Shown: positions 1-7,986, counted from the first letter of the stretch. The stretch is 15,794 nucleotides of DNA from an uncultured SAR324 cluster bacterium (GCA_902575715.1 CACGSI010000021.1:1-15794); one strand, 5' to 3'. Translations and numbers: made by a program. The notes: a model not told the origin generated them from the sequence alone.

Positions 1-30
1 ACTTTATTTAAACTAATTTAAGTATTAGAT

Positions 31-75
31 TTAAGAGTATAAAAAGTTTTTTTTATAATATTTCATCAATATTGA
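31..75 (+). promoter_or_regulatory. Candidate promoter and palindrome before the acylating aldehyde dehydrogenase
   Basis: A perfect TATAAT lies at 54-59, and TTAAGA at 31-36 matches four of six bases of a -35 box with a 17-base spacer. Transcription would begin near 66, giving a leader of about 30 bases. Immediately there, TCAATATTGA at 66-75 is a perfect 10-bp palindrome, placed where a repressor could act. The start codon has only a weak AGG two bases upstream as ribosome binding site. The region is so AT-rich that a chance TATAAT is quite possible, so the assignment is tentative. Confidence 0.35.
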
Positions 76-95
76 AAATAATATTATAAATAGGT

Positions 96-1490
96 ATGCC
101 ACTAGTAACAGTCGAAAATATCGTTGAAAAAGCTAGATCTGCACAATCAATATATGAAGCAAGTCAACAGGAAATTATCGATTACCTAGTAGTTGGTTTA
201 GCTTGGTCCATTATCAACCCAAAAACAAATCGATCTCTCTCTGAACAAGCAGTTAAAGACACTGGATTAGGCAATGTAGAAGATAAAATAATAAAAAATC
301 ACAGAAAAACAATAGGGCTTTTGCATGATTTAAAAAATGCTCCCTCTTGCGGAATTATAAGAAACTCTCCTGAAAAAGGGCTTATTGAAATTGCTAGGCC
401 AGTTGGTGTAATTGGGGCAATAACTCCATCTACAAACCCTATCGCTACCCCTCTAAACAAAATTTTAAATGCAATAAAATGTAGAAACTCTATAATACTC
501 GCACCATCTCCTAAAGGTGAAAAAGTTTGTCAAAGAATTGTAGAATACTTGCAAAACACACTAATGAATTTAGGGCAACCAAAAAACCTGATTCAGAAGC
601 TCCCAAGTCCTATAAACAAAATTTCTACAAACGAATTAATGAAATTAGTAGATCTAGTTTTGGTTACAGGTTCACAAAATAATGTACGTGGAGCATATCG
701 AAGTGGAACTCCCTCAATAGGCGTTGGGGCGGGGAATGTTTCATCTATAATTGATGAAACTGCAGACATTGAAGATGCCGCTAAAAAAATTATAATTTCA
801 AAATCATTTGATAATGCAACTAGCTGTTCTTCTGAAAATAGTATCATAATTATTGAAGAAATATATGATAAAGTAATTTCCGCACTTGAAAAAAATGGAG
901 CAGTTTTATTAAATAATTTTCAAAAAGAAAATTTAGAAAAGAATTTATGGATAAATGGGAAATTAAACACAAATTTGATTGCAAAGTCAGCTTATGAAAT
1001 TTCAAAAGAAATAAATTTAGATCGACCAAATATTGAACAAATAAAGGTTTTAATGGTTGAAGAAACTGGAAAAGGTAAGAATTATCCATTTTCTGGAGAA
1101 AAGCTTTGTCCAGTTTTAACAGTATATAAAGCATCAAATTTTGAAGATGCTTGTCATCAAGTTAATGATATATATAATTTTCAGGGAAAAGGGCATTCAG
1201 TTGGATTACACACCCAAGACGAAAATCGTCCTTCAAAAATTGGTTTTAAACTTCATGCTTGCCGAGTAATTGTAAACCAAGCTCACTGTACTGCTGCTGG
1301 AGGAAGTTTTGATAACAGTTTACCATTCTCACTTTCGATGGGTTGCGGTACATGGGGAGGAAACAGCATAAGTGAAAATCTAAATTATAAGCACTTCTTG
1401 AACATAGTCAAAGTAGTTAAAACAATCGAACCCCAAGAACCCAATGAATTAGATATTTTTAGTAAATATTGGGATAAATACGGTAAGTAA
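96..1490 (+). CDS. sauS: CoA-acylating aldehyde dehydrogenase, sulfoacetaldehyde dehydrogenase (SauS)-like
   Basis: This 464-residue cytoplasmic enzyme belongs to the CoA-acylating aldehyde dehydrogenase family (EutE/PduP/SucD/SauS), which interconverts an aldehyde plus CoA plus NAD(P)+ and an acyl-CoA. The catalytic cysteine is C244 in NATSCSSEN. The cofactor-domain segment VTGSQNNVRGAY lies at 190-201 and GVGAGN at 209-214. The C-terminal GCGTWGGNSISENLNY at 416-431 is typical of the family. Length is normal and there is no signal peptide. The TGSQNNVR, FDNATSCSSEN and QGKGHS segments look most like proteins annotated as sulfoacetaldehyde dehydrogenase (acylating), which I recall rather than checked. 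CoA-dependent succinate-semialdehyde or acetaldehyde dehydrogenase are real alternatives. An acyl-CoA ligase follows after 44 bp, as sauT follows sauS in known sulfoacetate clusters. Family confidence is high; substrate confidence is moderate to low. Confidence 0.85.
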   Translation: MPLVTVENIVEKARSAQSIYEASQQEIIDYLVVGLAWSIINPKTNRSLSEQAVKDTGLGNVEDKIIKNHRKTIGLLHDLKNAPSCGIIRNSPEKGLIEIARPVGVIGAITPSTNPIATPLNKILNAIKCRNSIILAPSPKGEKVCQRIVEYLQNTLMNLGQPKNLIQKLPSPINKISTNELMKLVDLVLVTGSQNNVRGAYRSGTPSIGVGAGNVSSIIDETADIEDAAKKIIISKSFDNATSCSSENSIIIIEEIYDKVISALEKNGAVLLNNFQKENLEKNLWINGKLNTNLIAKSAYEISKEINLDRPNIEQIKVLMVEETGKGKNYPFSGEKLCPVLTVYKASNFEDACHQVNDIYNFQGKGHSVGLHTQDENRPSKIGFKLHACRVIVNQAHCTAAGGSFDNSLPFSLSMGCGTWGGNSISENLNYKHFLNIVKVVKTIEPQEPNELDIFSKYWDKYGK

Positions 1491-1534
1491 GAATTTTCAA
1501 AATATTTAGATCAATTCTAATAATTTTTCATAAA

Positions 1535-3070
1535 ATGAACCCTTCAAAGCAAACTATTAGAAGTACAATTGACTATTTTGCCAATACTAAACCTAATAAA
1601 CAATTTGTATCCTATCCTGAATCAGGCAGAAAGTATAATTGGAAAGACTTTCAAATTAGAGTTAAAAAAATAGCTGAAAATCTTTCCTCCTTAAAATTAC
1701 CCTATGATTCTCCAATTTCTGGATTAATGGGAAATGGTCAAGCTGCCCTTGAGTTATTACTTGGAGGTATGTATGGAGGATTTCAGGTTTTTTTAGCTAA
1801 TCCCTTAGCTGGACCCGAGATTTTAGCCTATGTAATAGATCATTCTGAAACTAATCTTTTTTTTGTAGTTCCTGAGTATGAAGAATTGACAGAAAAAGCT
1901 TTTTCAAAACTTTCAAAACACCCTAAAATAATTAAAACACACCCCGAAAATGGCCCTGAATGGGGACAAATAAATTTAAAAAATAATAATCAAATAAGGA
2001 GCCCAAAACCAGAAGATAACGCTTTACTAATTTATACTTCAGGAACTACTGGTAAACCAAAAGGAGTAGTTCATTCTCACAAAAGTTTACTTTACGGAGG
2101 TTTTAATACAAAAATTGCCCACGAACTTAATACAAATGACAAAACACTTTGTATTCTGCCCTTGTACCATATTAATGCTCAAGTAGTTTCGGTTATGGGA
2201 ACTCTTGTAAGCGGTTCCAGTTTGGTTTTACCAGAACGTTTTAAAGTTTCAGAATTTTGGAACCACATCATTAAAGGGGGATGCACCTGGTTTAGTGCAG
2301 TACCAACAATATTTTCTTATTTAATGAATGCTAAATTTGACAAAAGTTTAAAATATAAGCTAAAAAATCTAAGATTCGGACGTTCAGCATCTGCCCCTTT
2401 ACCTCCAGCATTACACAAATCTTTTCAAGAACGTTTTGGAATTAGTATTGTTGAAACAATTGGTATTACGGAAACTGCCGCCCCATTACTTTCAAATCCA
2501 CTTAATCCAAAACTTCACAAAATTGGATCAACTGGCATTCCTTTTGGAAATAAAGTTAGGATTGCAAATGGAAATGGCGAAATAGCTGCAGTTGGTGAAG
2601 AAAATGAAATTCAAGTTAAGGGACACAATATTATGAAAGAATATTTAAAAAACCCTGAAGCAACTAAAGAGGTTTTCACAAAAGATGGTTGGTACAGAAC
2701 TGGTGATCTCGGCATAAAGGACAAAGACGGCTACTTCTTCATTACCGGTAGAATAAAAGAATTAATTATTAAGGGAGGAGAAAATATTGCTCCTCGAGAA
2801 ATTGATGATGTACTATATAGGCACAAAAACGTTTTAGAAGCTGCCGCTTTTCCACTTAATGATAGGAACTATGGACAAATAGTTGCAGCTGCAATAACAG
2901 TCCGACCTGGCCAAAAAGTTACTGAATCCGAGTTAAAAAAATTGTGCAATGATAAAATGGGGAACTTTCGTACCCCATCAAAATTTTTTTTCTTAGATGA
3001 ACTTCCTAAAGGTCCATCTGGGAAAATACAAAGACTAAAGTTAACTAAAATGTACTCTAAAAATAATTAA
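1535..3070 (+). CDS. AMP-forming acyl-CoA ligase (possible sulfoacetate-CoA ligase, SauT-like)
   Basis: This 511-residue member of the ANL adenylating superfamily activates a carboxylic acid with ATP and CoA through an acyl-AMP. The ATP-binding loop YTSGTTGKPKG lies at 167-177, the A5-type motif IGITETAA at 309-316 and YRTGDLG, with the ribose-binding D391, at 387-393. The hinge ITGRIKELIIKGGE spans 403-416 with R406. The C-terminal catalytic lysine is K497 in GPSGKIQR. All core residues are present, so it should be active. No clear ribosome binding site precedes the ATG, and translation may depend on the upstream gene 44 bp away. Pairing with an acylating aldehyde dehydrogenase would convert acid to acyl-CoA to aldehyde or the reverse. 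In sulfoacetate users this pair is SauT/SauS. Oxalyl-CoA synthetase-like or generic short-chain acyl-CoA ligase activity cannot be excluded from sequence alone. Confidence 0.85.
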   Translation: MNPSKQTIRSTIDYFANTKPNKQFVSYPESGRKYNWKDFQIRVKKIAENLSSLKLPYDSPISGLMGNGQAALELLLGGMYGGFQVFLANPLAGPEILAYVIDHSETNLFFVVPEYEELTEKAFSKLSKHPKIIKTHPENGPEWGQINLKNNNQIRSPKPEDNALLIYTSGTTGKPKGVVHSHKSLLYGGFNTKIAHELNTNDKTLCILPLYHINAQVVSVMGTLVSGSSLVLPERFKVSEFWNHIIKGGCTWFSAVPTIFSYLMNAKFDKSLKYKLKNLRFGRSASAPLPPALHKSFQERFGISIVETIGITETAAPLLSNPLNPKLHKIGSTGIPFGNKVRIANGNGEIAAVGEENEIQVKGHNIMKEYLKNPEATKEVFTKDGWYRTGDLGIKDKDGYFFITGRIKELIIKGGENIAPREIDDVLYRHKNVLEAAAFPLNDRNYGQIVAAAITVRPGQKVTESELKKLCNDKMGNFRTPSKFFFLDELPKGPSGKIQRLKLTKMYSKNN

Positions 3071-3082
3071 AATAATTATCCA

Positions 3083-5023
3083 TCATATAATTGATTGGGA
3101 TAACTCATTATTCTCTGCAACAACCCATCCAAGACCCAAAGATTCCATTTTCTTAAGCGAAGGATGACCTGTTTCTATATCCCAATCACATAACCGATAA
3201 TAATCTTCTAATGCTTTTTTCCATTGATTTTTATCTATTATATAACCATCTGAAATCCCTCCTTCAAGAGGGCGATTAAACATTTTCTTAGGCAAAGTAT
3301 CTGATTCCTTCCCTATTCCCTCTCGAGAATTAAATGCTCTAAGCATATTTAACCTTCGCTCTCCGACTTCTAACATCTCTTTAATATCTACATCCCATCC
3401 AGTAACTGCATTTAATACTTCTACAAGCTTATCTGCTCCGTATAGCTGAAAAGAAGCTCCAAAAACAAATGCACAAACTGAAAGACTATCAACAGCACTT
3501 GACAAATGTTGTGTTATCATCGCAAAACGCATCATTTCTTCATTTAGAGCCAATTTCTCTTGTGGGTTAGTCAACCCTATTTTCTCCATACGATCTGGAT
3601 ATGCCTTATATGCCGGATCGTGTTCACTAGACTCGTGATCAGCACCGAATGGATTGGCCGCATAAATTACGCTCAAGCTTCGTTTTACTTGAGGCATGTG
3701 TGCAGGGGCTTCTTGACCTTTACTTGTAATTAGATAATCTTCTGTTCCACGTCCTATAATTTCTGATGCCTTTTGAGAACCTTCAGCTAAAATTTTACCA
3801 AATCCTTCCTTTTTGGCTATTAATTCTGTCATTTTAACCATTGCTTCTGCACTTCCATACTCTAATTTAATACCCCCAGTATCCTTTTCGGTTATTTTAC
3901 CCTCCGACCAACACTCCATAGCCCATGAAATCGTCGCACCACATGAAATAGTATCCATTCCATACATGTTACATAAAGCGTTTGCATGAATAATTGCATC
4001 CATGTTACTTATTCCACAGTAGCTCCCAAATGTTGCCAATGTTTCGTACTCAGGGCCACCATATTTTGCTTCTGTCTTAAATGGACCCGAATCTATCTGA
4101 GATACTCTTTTGCATTTTACAGTACAACTGAAACATGTATCTCTTCCAAAACGATTTTGTTCATTTCTCTCATGACCTCGAAGATGTTCATCATAAAGAG
4201 TTTTTCCATTAATTTCCTCATGTTTATCAAATGTCCCACTATTAAAATTATATGTAGGCAAGCCACCTTTTCTGTTTTGAGGTGAACATACATCGGGTGT
4301 TCCATACTTCCCGAAATCATCCATTCCCGTTTCTTCAAGATTTGCTGAACCCCATTTCTGAAGTTCTTTGAACCTTTCAGGATTAGCTATCATTGGCTTT
4401 TGCTTACCCCTAACAACAATTGCTTTAAGATTTTTTGATCCCATCACAGCACCCATGCCAGTACGACCATTTGCTCTATTACTCATACTAATGATCGCTG
4501 CATAACGTACAAGATTTTCACCAGCTGGTCCTATTTGTAGAACTTCTATTCGTTTGTCTTCAAGCTCTTCTTTCAATTTATCTTCAGCGTCTCCAGTGGT
4601 TAAACCCCACAAGTGAGAAGCATCACATATTTCAGCCTCACCGTAATGGAGCCAAAGGTAAACAGGTTTTTTAGATTTACCCTTAACTATAACAGCATCA
4701 AATCCAGAAAATTTCATTTCTGCAGGAAAAAATCCACCACCTTGGGCATCTCCAATACAGCCAGTTAGGGGAGATTTAGCAACAGAAGTTAAACGACTTT
4801 GACCAGAGATGGGAGTCCCTGTTACAACTCCGGTACACAAAGCTAGAACATTTTCAGGACTAAAAGGATCAACTCCTGCTGGAGTTTCTTTTAAAACATA
4901 GTGCATTCCCATTGCACTTCCACCCATATATGTTCTATAAAATTTTTCTTCAGGTTCTTCAATACTTAATACCCCCTTTGTTAAGTCAGCATGCAATACT
5001 TTACCCGTATAACCGTAAGGCAT
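3083..5023 (-). CDS. aor: Tungsten-type aldehyde:ferredoxin oxidoreductase
   Basis: This 646-residue protein is of the AOR family, whose members oxidise aldehydes to carboxylates with electrons going to ferredoxin at a tungstopterin site. No signal peptide is present, so it should be cytoplasmic. The N-terminal cofactor-binding domain carries MGGSAMGM (33-40), GQSRLTSVAKSPLTG (74-88) and ANGRTGMGAVMGSKNLKA (184-201). The [4Fe-4S] ligands are C297, C300 and C304 (CFSCTVKC) plus C517 in DSLSVC. Other recognisable elements are GPEYET (323-328), MDTISCG (356-362) and the GADH segment with H463, probably the conserved active-site histidine. Where many AORs read KGxExPAxDPR, this one reads KGQEAPAHMPQ, so it is a divergent subfamily. 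A strong ribosome binding site, AAGGAG, lies seven bases before the ATG. The preceding genes in the operon are a MoaD-like carrier and a GabD-type dehydrogenase. The substrate is unknown. Benzoyl-CoA-reductase-like BamB proteins are relatives, but nothing here points to them. Confidence 0.9.
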   Translation of the reverse strand: MPYGYTGKVLHADLTKGVLSIEEPEEKFYRTYMGGSAMGMHYVLKETPAGVDPFSPENVLALCTGVVTGTPISGQSRLTSVAKSPLTGCIGDAQGGGFFPAEMKFSGFDAVIVKGKSKKPVYLWLHYGEAEICDASHLWGLTTGDAEDKLKEELEDKRIEVLQIGPAGENLVRYAAIISMSNRANGRTGMGAVMGSKNLKAIVVRGKQKPMIANPERFKELQKWGSANLEETGMDDFGKYGTPDVCSPQNRKGGLPTYNFNSGTFDKHEEINGKTLYDEHLRGHERNEQNRFGRDTCFSCTVKCKRVSQIDSGPFKTEAKYGGPEYETLATFGSYCGISNMDAIIHANALCNMYGMDTISCGATISWAMECWSEGKITEKDTGGIKLEYGSAEAMVKMTELIAKKEGFGKILAEGSQKASEIIGRGTEDYLITSKGQEAPAHMPQVKRSLSVIYAANPFGADHESSEHDPAYKAYPDRMEKIGLTNPQEKLALNEEMMRFAMITQHLSSAVDSLSVCAFVFGASFQLYGADKLVEVLNAVTGWDVDIKEMLEVGERRLNMLRAFNSREGIGKESDTLPKKMFNRPLEGGISDGYIIDKNQWKKALEDYYRLCDWDIETGHPSLKKMESLGLGWVVAENNELSQSII

Positions 5024-5037
5024 AAATTCTCCTTGTT
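5024..5037 (-). promoter_or_regulatory. Strong ribosome binding site of aor
   Basis: Read on the minus strand, AAGGAGAATTT directly precedes the aor ATG. It is a full-length Shine-Dalgarno sequence with ideal spacing and fixes the start codon. The same 14 bases including the ATG occur before the GabD-type gene at the head of this operon, while the MoaD-like gene between them has none. Confidence 0.75.
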
Positions 5038-5055
5038 ATCTAAATTTTTTAATGA

Positions 5056-5289
5056 CTATCCGCCACTCATTACTGTAAATATTAAAACTTCATCCCCTTC
5101 ACTTAGAATGGAATCTAACCCCTTTTCTTCGTCTCCGTTAACTGAAACAACAACTTTTCTCTTAATTTTAAGAAAGTGCAACAAATCCAAAATAGAAGAA
5201 CTATCTTTAATTTTAATTTCAAACACTCCCTCTTTTGCTAGTGGATGATAATCAACCAAAGACCCCATTAGCTCAATTTTAATTTTCAT
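5056..5289 (-). CDS. MoaD/ThiS-family sulfur-carrier protein
   Basis: This small protein of 77 residues ends in SGG, the exposed C-terminal di-glycine that MoaD and ThiS proteins need for adenylation and thiocarboxylation. The pattern of a beta strand at the start (KIKIELMG), a central helix (SSILDLLHFLKI) and strands with VVVSVNG and GDEVLIFTVMSGG fits the ubiquitin-like beta-grasp fold. Family members donate sulfur for the dithiolene of molybdopterin or tungstopterin, or for thiamine. It lies 32 bp before aor and 40 bp after the GabD-type gene, on the same strand. Such pairing suggests supply of the AOR pterin cofactor. No clear ribosome binding site is visible, so translational coupling or low expression is likely. 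Whether it serves only this AOR or all pterin synthesis cannot be told from the sequence. Confidence 0.85.
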   Translation of the reverse strand: MKIKIELMGSLVDYHPLAKEGVFEIKIKDSSSILDLLHFLKIKRKVVVSVNGDEEKGLDSILSEGDEVLIFTVMSGG

Positions 5290-5329
5290 TATAAAATAAA
5301 AAATTAAATTAGTTTATATAAAGAATTAA

Positions 5330-6820
5330 TTATTTGTTAATTCCTCCAATACAAAGATACTTTAACTCAAGGAAATCTTCTATACCATACTTAGAGCCTT
5401 CACGACCAATGCCTGATTCCTTTACTCCGCCAAAAGGGGCCATTTCAGTTGAAATAATTCCCTCGTTTACACCTACAATCCCATATTCTAAACCTTCAGA
5501 TACTCTCCATATCCTACCAATGTCTCGACTATAGAAATATGCGGCTAAACCAAACTCCGTATCATTTGCCATAGAAATGGCTTCTTCCTCAGTTTCAAAC
5601 TTGAATACCGGAGCCATAGGACCAAAAGTCTCTTCCTTTGCAACAAGCATATCTGTCGTTACATCAGAAATGACAGTAGGTTCAAAAAACGTTCCTCCTA
5701 ACTCATGTCTTCGTCCTCCAGCAAGAATTTTTCCACCCTTAGAAACAGCATCATTGATATGACTTTCAATTTTTTTTACTGCCGCTTCATTAATCAGAGG
5801 ACCTTGATCAGTACCAACTTCAAAACCATCCGCAACCTTCAGATTTTTTGCAGCATTTGCAAGCATTTGAGTAAATTTTTCATAAACTTTACTTTGAACT
5901 AAAATCCTGTTTGCACAAACACAAGTTTGTCCAGCATTCCTAAATTTACTTGCCATAGCACCCGGTATAGCTGCTTCTAGATCTGCATCATCAAAAACAA
6001 TAAAAGGCGCGTTACCACCTAATTCTAGCGCCATTTTTTTTACTGTGCCCGAACATTGTTCCATTAGAAGTTTTCCTACACCCGTTGATCCAGTAAAACT
6101 TAATTTTCTAACTATCGGATTTCCAGTAAATTCTCCTCCTATACCAGCTGCATCTCCAGTTAATGTACTTAGAATTCCGGCTGGAACACCTGCACGTTCG
6201 GCAAGTTCGCAAAGCGCAAAAGCAGAGAAAGGAGTGTCTGGAGCCGGTTTAATTACCATTGGGCATCCAGCAGCTAAAGCTGGTGCGGCTTTTCGTGTTA
6301 TCATGGCAGCAGGAAAGTTCCATGGTGTTATAGCAACTGTGACTCCAATGGGTTGTTTTAAAACAACAACTCTCTTATCCGTTCCATGAGTTGGTATTGT
6401 ATCCCCATAGATCCGCTTACCCTCTTCAGCAAACCATTCTATAAAACTTGCAGCGTATGCGATCTCTCCTCTAGACTCAGACAAAGGTTTTCCTTGTTCT
6501 GCAGTCATTAAACGAGCCAGGTCTTCTTGATTTTCCATCATTAGCTCAAACCAACGTCTTAGAATCAAGGCTCTTTCTTTAGCTGTTTTCGATCTCCAAG
6601 CAGGCCAAGCATCATTCGCCGCTTCAATTGCAATTTTTGCTTCGACAGCTCCGCACTCCGGAACAGTTCCAAGAATTTCTCCAGTTGAAGGATTAGTAAT
6701 CTTTGTTGTTTTTCCACTAATTGAATCTTCCCACTTACCATTTATATAGACTTTTTGACGAAATAATGCGTTATCCTTGATACCAATAGATTTTGTAGTT
6801 TTATCTGTGTAACTTGACAT
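5330..6820 (-). CDS. gabD: NAD(P)-dependent succinate-semialdehyde dehydrogenase-type enzyme (GabD-like)
   Basis: This 496-residue non-acylating aldehyde dehydrogenase oxidises an aldehyde to the free acid with NAD(P)+. The catalytic set is complete: N168 in TPWNFP, K191 in VIKPAPDTP, E266 in ALELGGNAP, the nucleophile C300 and E397 in EETFGP. The nucleotide-binding loop is FTGSTGVGK at 242-250. GQTCVCANR with its second cysteine C302 is characteristic of the succinate-semialdehyde dehydrogenase branch, which includes redox-sensitive GabD enzymes. The gene heads a minus-strand operon with the MoaD-like and AOR genes and has the strong site TAAGGAG before its ATG. Sulfolactaldehyde and glutarate-semialdehyde dehydrogenases belong to the same branch, so the aldehyde is uncertain. 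With an AOR in the same operon, two routes for aldehyde oxidation are co-expressed, one passing electrons to NAD(P) and one to ferredoxin. Confidence 0.88.
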   Translation of the reverse strand: MSSYTDKTTKSIGIKDNALFRQKVYINGKWEDSISGKTTKITNPSTGEILGTVPECGAVEAKIAIEAANDAWPAWRSKTAKERALILRRWFELMMENQEDLARLMTAEQGKPLSESRGEIAYAASFIEWFAEEGKRIYGDTIPTHGTDKRVVVLKQPIGVTVAITPWNFPAAMITRKAAPALAAGCPMVIKPAPDTPFSAFALCELAERAGVPAGILSTLTGDAAGIGGEFTGNPIVRKLSFTGSTGVGKLLMEQCSGTVKKMALELGGNAPFIVFDDADLEAAIPGAMASKFRNAGQTCVCANRILVQSKVYEKFTQMLANAAKNLKVADGFEVGTDQGPLINEAAVKKIESHINDAVSKGGKILAGGRRHELGGTFFEPTVISDVTTDMLVAKEETFGPMAPVFKFETEEEAISMANDTEFGLAAYFYSRDIGRIWRVSEGLEYGIVGVNEGIISTEMAPFGGVKESGIGREGSKYGIEDFLELKYLCIGGINK

Positions 6821-7116
6821 AAATTCTCCTTAATGAAGACTCAAAATTAATTGAATGTGCAAAACAATATATGATTTTTCAAAACAACATCTGTAAAATT
6901 TCTTTAATTATCAAAATAAAAATTACTTATTTTTTTACAATTTAACACAAATGAAAAATATTTTAACTTATAATATTAAAAAAATATGTTATATCAATTG
7001 TTGATTTTAATAAACGAAAGATTAAATCTATCTTTTTATAAAACACTTAACAACTAATAGTAATAATTAATTACTGAATTTAAAATACAAATCTTAAAAA
7101 AACTTAAAAAATACTT
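6821..7116. promoter_or_regulatory. Divergent intergenic region between the gabD-moaD-aor operon and the short-chain dehydrogenase
   Basis: These 296 bp separate two divergently transcribed units and must hold both promoters. The stretch is extremely AT-rich, and many -10-like sequences occur by chance. The best plus-strand candidate is TATAAT at 6969-6974, without a convincing -35. ATCAA-TTG-TTGAT at 6993-7005 is a short inverted repeat that could be an operator. The gabD side ends in a strong ribosome binding site (TAAGGAG, 6828-6834), while the dehydrogenase side shows none. No gene is visible here. Confidence 0.4.
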
Positions 7117-7935
7117 ATGAAATACAAATTTAAAAATAAAGTTGTTGTCGTTACTGGAGCCGGAAATGGTATTGGTAGAGCTATAGCTAAAAGTTTTGCT
7201 GAGGCAGGAGCGTCAGTAGTTGTAAATGATATCGAAGAAATAAGCGTAAATAAAGTTGTAGAAGAAATAAATAAAACTGGGGGTCATAGTGTTGGAGCTA
7301 TAGCTGATGTTTCAAAAGGGAAACAAGTAGATCATATTTTCCAAGTTGCAATTAAAGAATTCAATAAAGTAAATGTTTTAATAAATAATGCTGGCAAAAT
7401 AGGACCAATGCTACATTTTTTTGAGGCAAACGAAAAATGGTGGCGAAAAATTATAGATATAAATCTTACAGGTCATTTTCTTTGTTCATTAAGAGCCGCA
7501 AAAATTATGGCAAAACTTGGCCAAGGTGTAATTATTAACATGTCTTCAGGCGGGGCCACTAGAGCGCACAGAGCTTTTTGTGCATATGACGCATCAAAAG
7601 GAGGAATAGAAGCCCTCACCAGAGCAATGGCGCTTGATTTAGCCCCATATGGCATAAGGGTTTGTGCCTTGATGCCTGGTTCAATAGATACGGAAGGAAT
7701 GGACGATAAAGCTAGGAATCTCAGAGGAGAGAATATTCCCTTAGGAAGACCGGGAGATCCAGAAGATTTATCAGGTCCAGCAATGTTCTTGGCTTCTGAT
7801 GATGCTCGTTACATTACCGGTGACGTAATTAAAGTTGATGGGGGTATGCTATCACAACAACGTTCTGCAACAGTAGACATTGTCAATCCAAAAACTTTTC
7901 CAAATATTAATGAAATCGAGGAAGGAAACTTTTAA
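7117..7935 (+). CDS. Short-chain dehydrogenase/reductase (FabG-like classical SDR)
   Basis: This 272-residue classical SDR is an NAD(P)-dependent oxidoreductase of hydroxyl or carbonyl groups in a Rossmann fold. The cofactor loop TGAGNGIG lies at 13-20, and D38 at the end of the second strand favours NAD(H). NNAG is at 90-93. The catalytic tetrad is N116, S143 or S144, Y157 and K161 (YDASK). LMPGSIDT and the C-terminal ITGDVIKVDGG are typical. About 20 residues extend beyond the usual FabG end. It has no ribosome binding site and stands alone between a divergent operon and a 488-bp gap, though it shares direction with the importer operon. FabG itself normally sits among fatty-acid genes, so a catabolic alcohol or hydroxyacid dehydrogenase is more likely here. 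The substrate is unknown. Confidence 0.85.
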   Translation: MKYKFKNKVVVVTGAGNGIGRAIAKSFAEAGASVVVNDIEEISVNKVVEEINKTGGHSVGAIADVSKGKQVDHIFQVAIKEFNKVNVLINNAGKIGPMLHFFEANEKWWRKIIDINLTGHFLCSLRAAKIMAKLGQGVIINMSSGGATRAHRAFCAYDASKGGIEALTRAMALDLAPYGIRVCALMPGSIDTEGMDDKARNLRGENIPLGRPGDPEDLSGPAMFLASDDARYITGDVIKVDGGMLSQQRSATVDIVNPKTFPNINEIEEGNF

Positions 7936-7946
7936 ATCAATTGAAT

Positions 7947-7986
7947 ATTCTTAAATTCTAAATATACATTTTTTAAAGAATTTTTT
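7947..7986 (+). terminator. Possible AT-rich terminator after the short-chain dehydrogenase
   Basis: Twelve bases past the stop codon, ATTCTTAAA (7947-7955) can pair with TTTAAAGAAT (7972-7981) with one bulged base. The hairpin is followed by a run of six T (7981-7986). Its placement fits a rho-independent terminator. The stem has only one G-C pair, so stability is poor and the call is weak. Confidence 0.3.

Noticed and set aside
593..1137. Two open frames on the minus strand inside the acylating aldehyde dehydrogenase gene.
   Set aside because: They are antisense to a gene with full family motifs, show no recognisable domain and have no ribosome binding signal.
3063..3079. AT-only inverted repeat at the ligase/aor junction as a bidirectional terminator.
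   Set aside because: A seven-pair A-T stem with a three-base loop would be very unstable and lacks a clear T-run.
96..6820. GABA or 4-hydroxybutyrate degradation, from SucD-like plus GabD-like enzymes.
   Set aside because: There is no GABA transaminase, 4-hydroxybutyrate dehydrogenase or 4-hydroxybutyryl-CoA enzyme here, and the acylating enzyme looks more like SauS. It remains a secondary possibility only.
7117..7935. The short-chain dehydrogenase as the housekeeping fatty-acid enzyme FabG.
   Set aside because: No fab, acp or other lipid genes are adjacent, and the motifs are shared by all classical SDRs.
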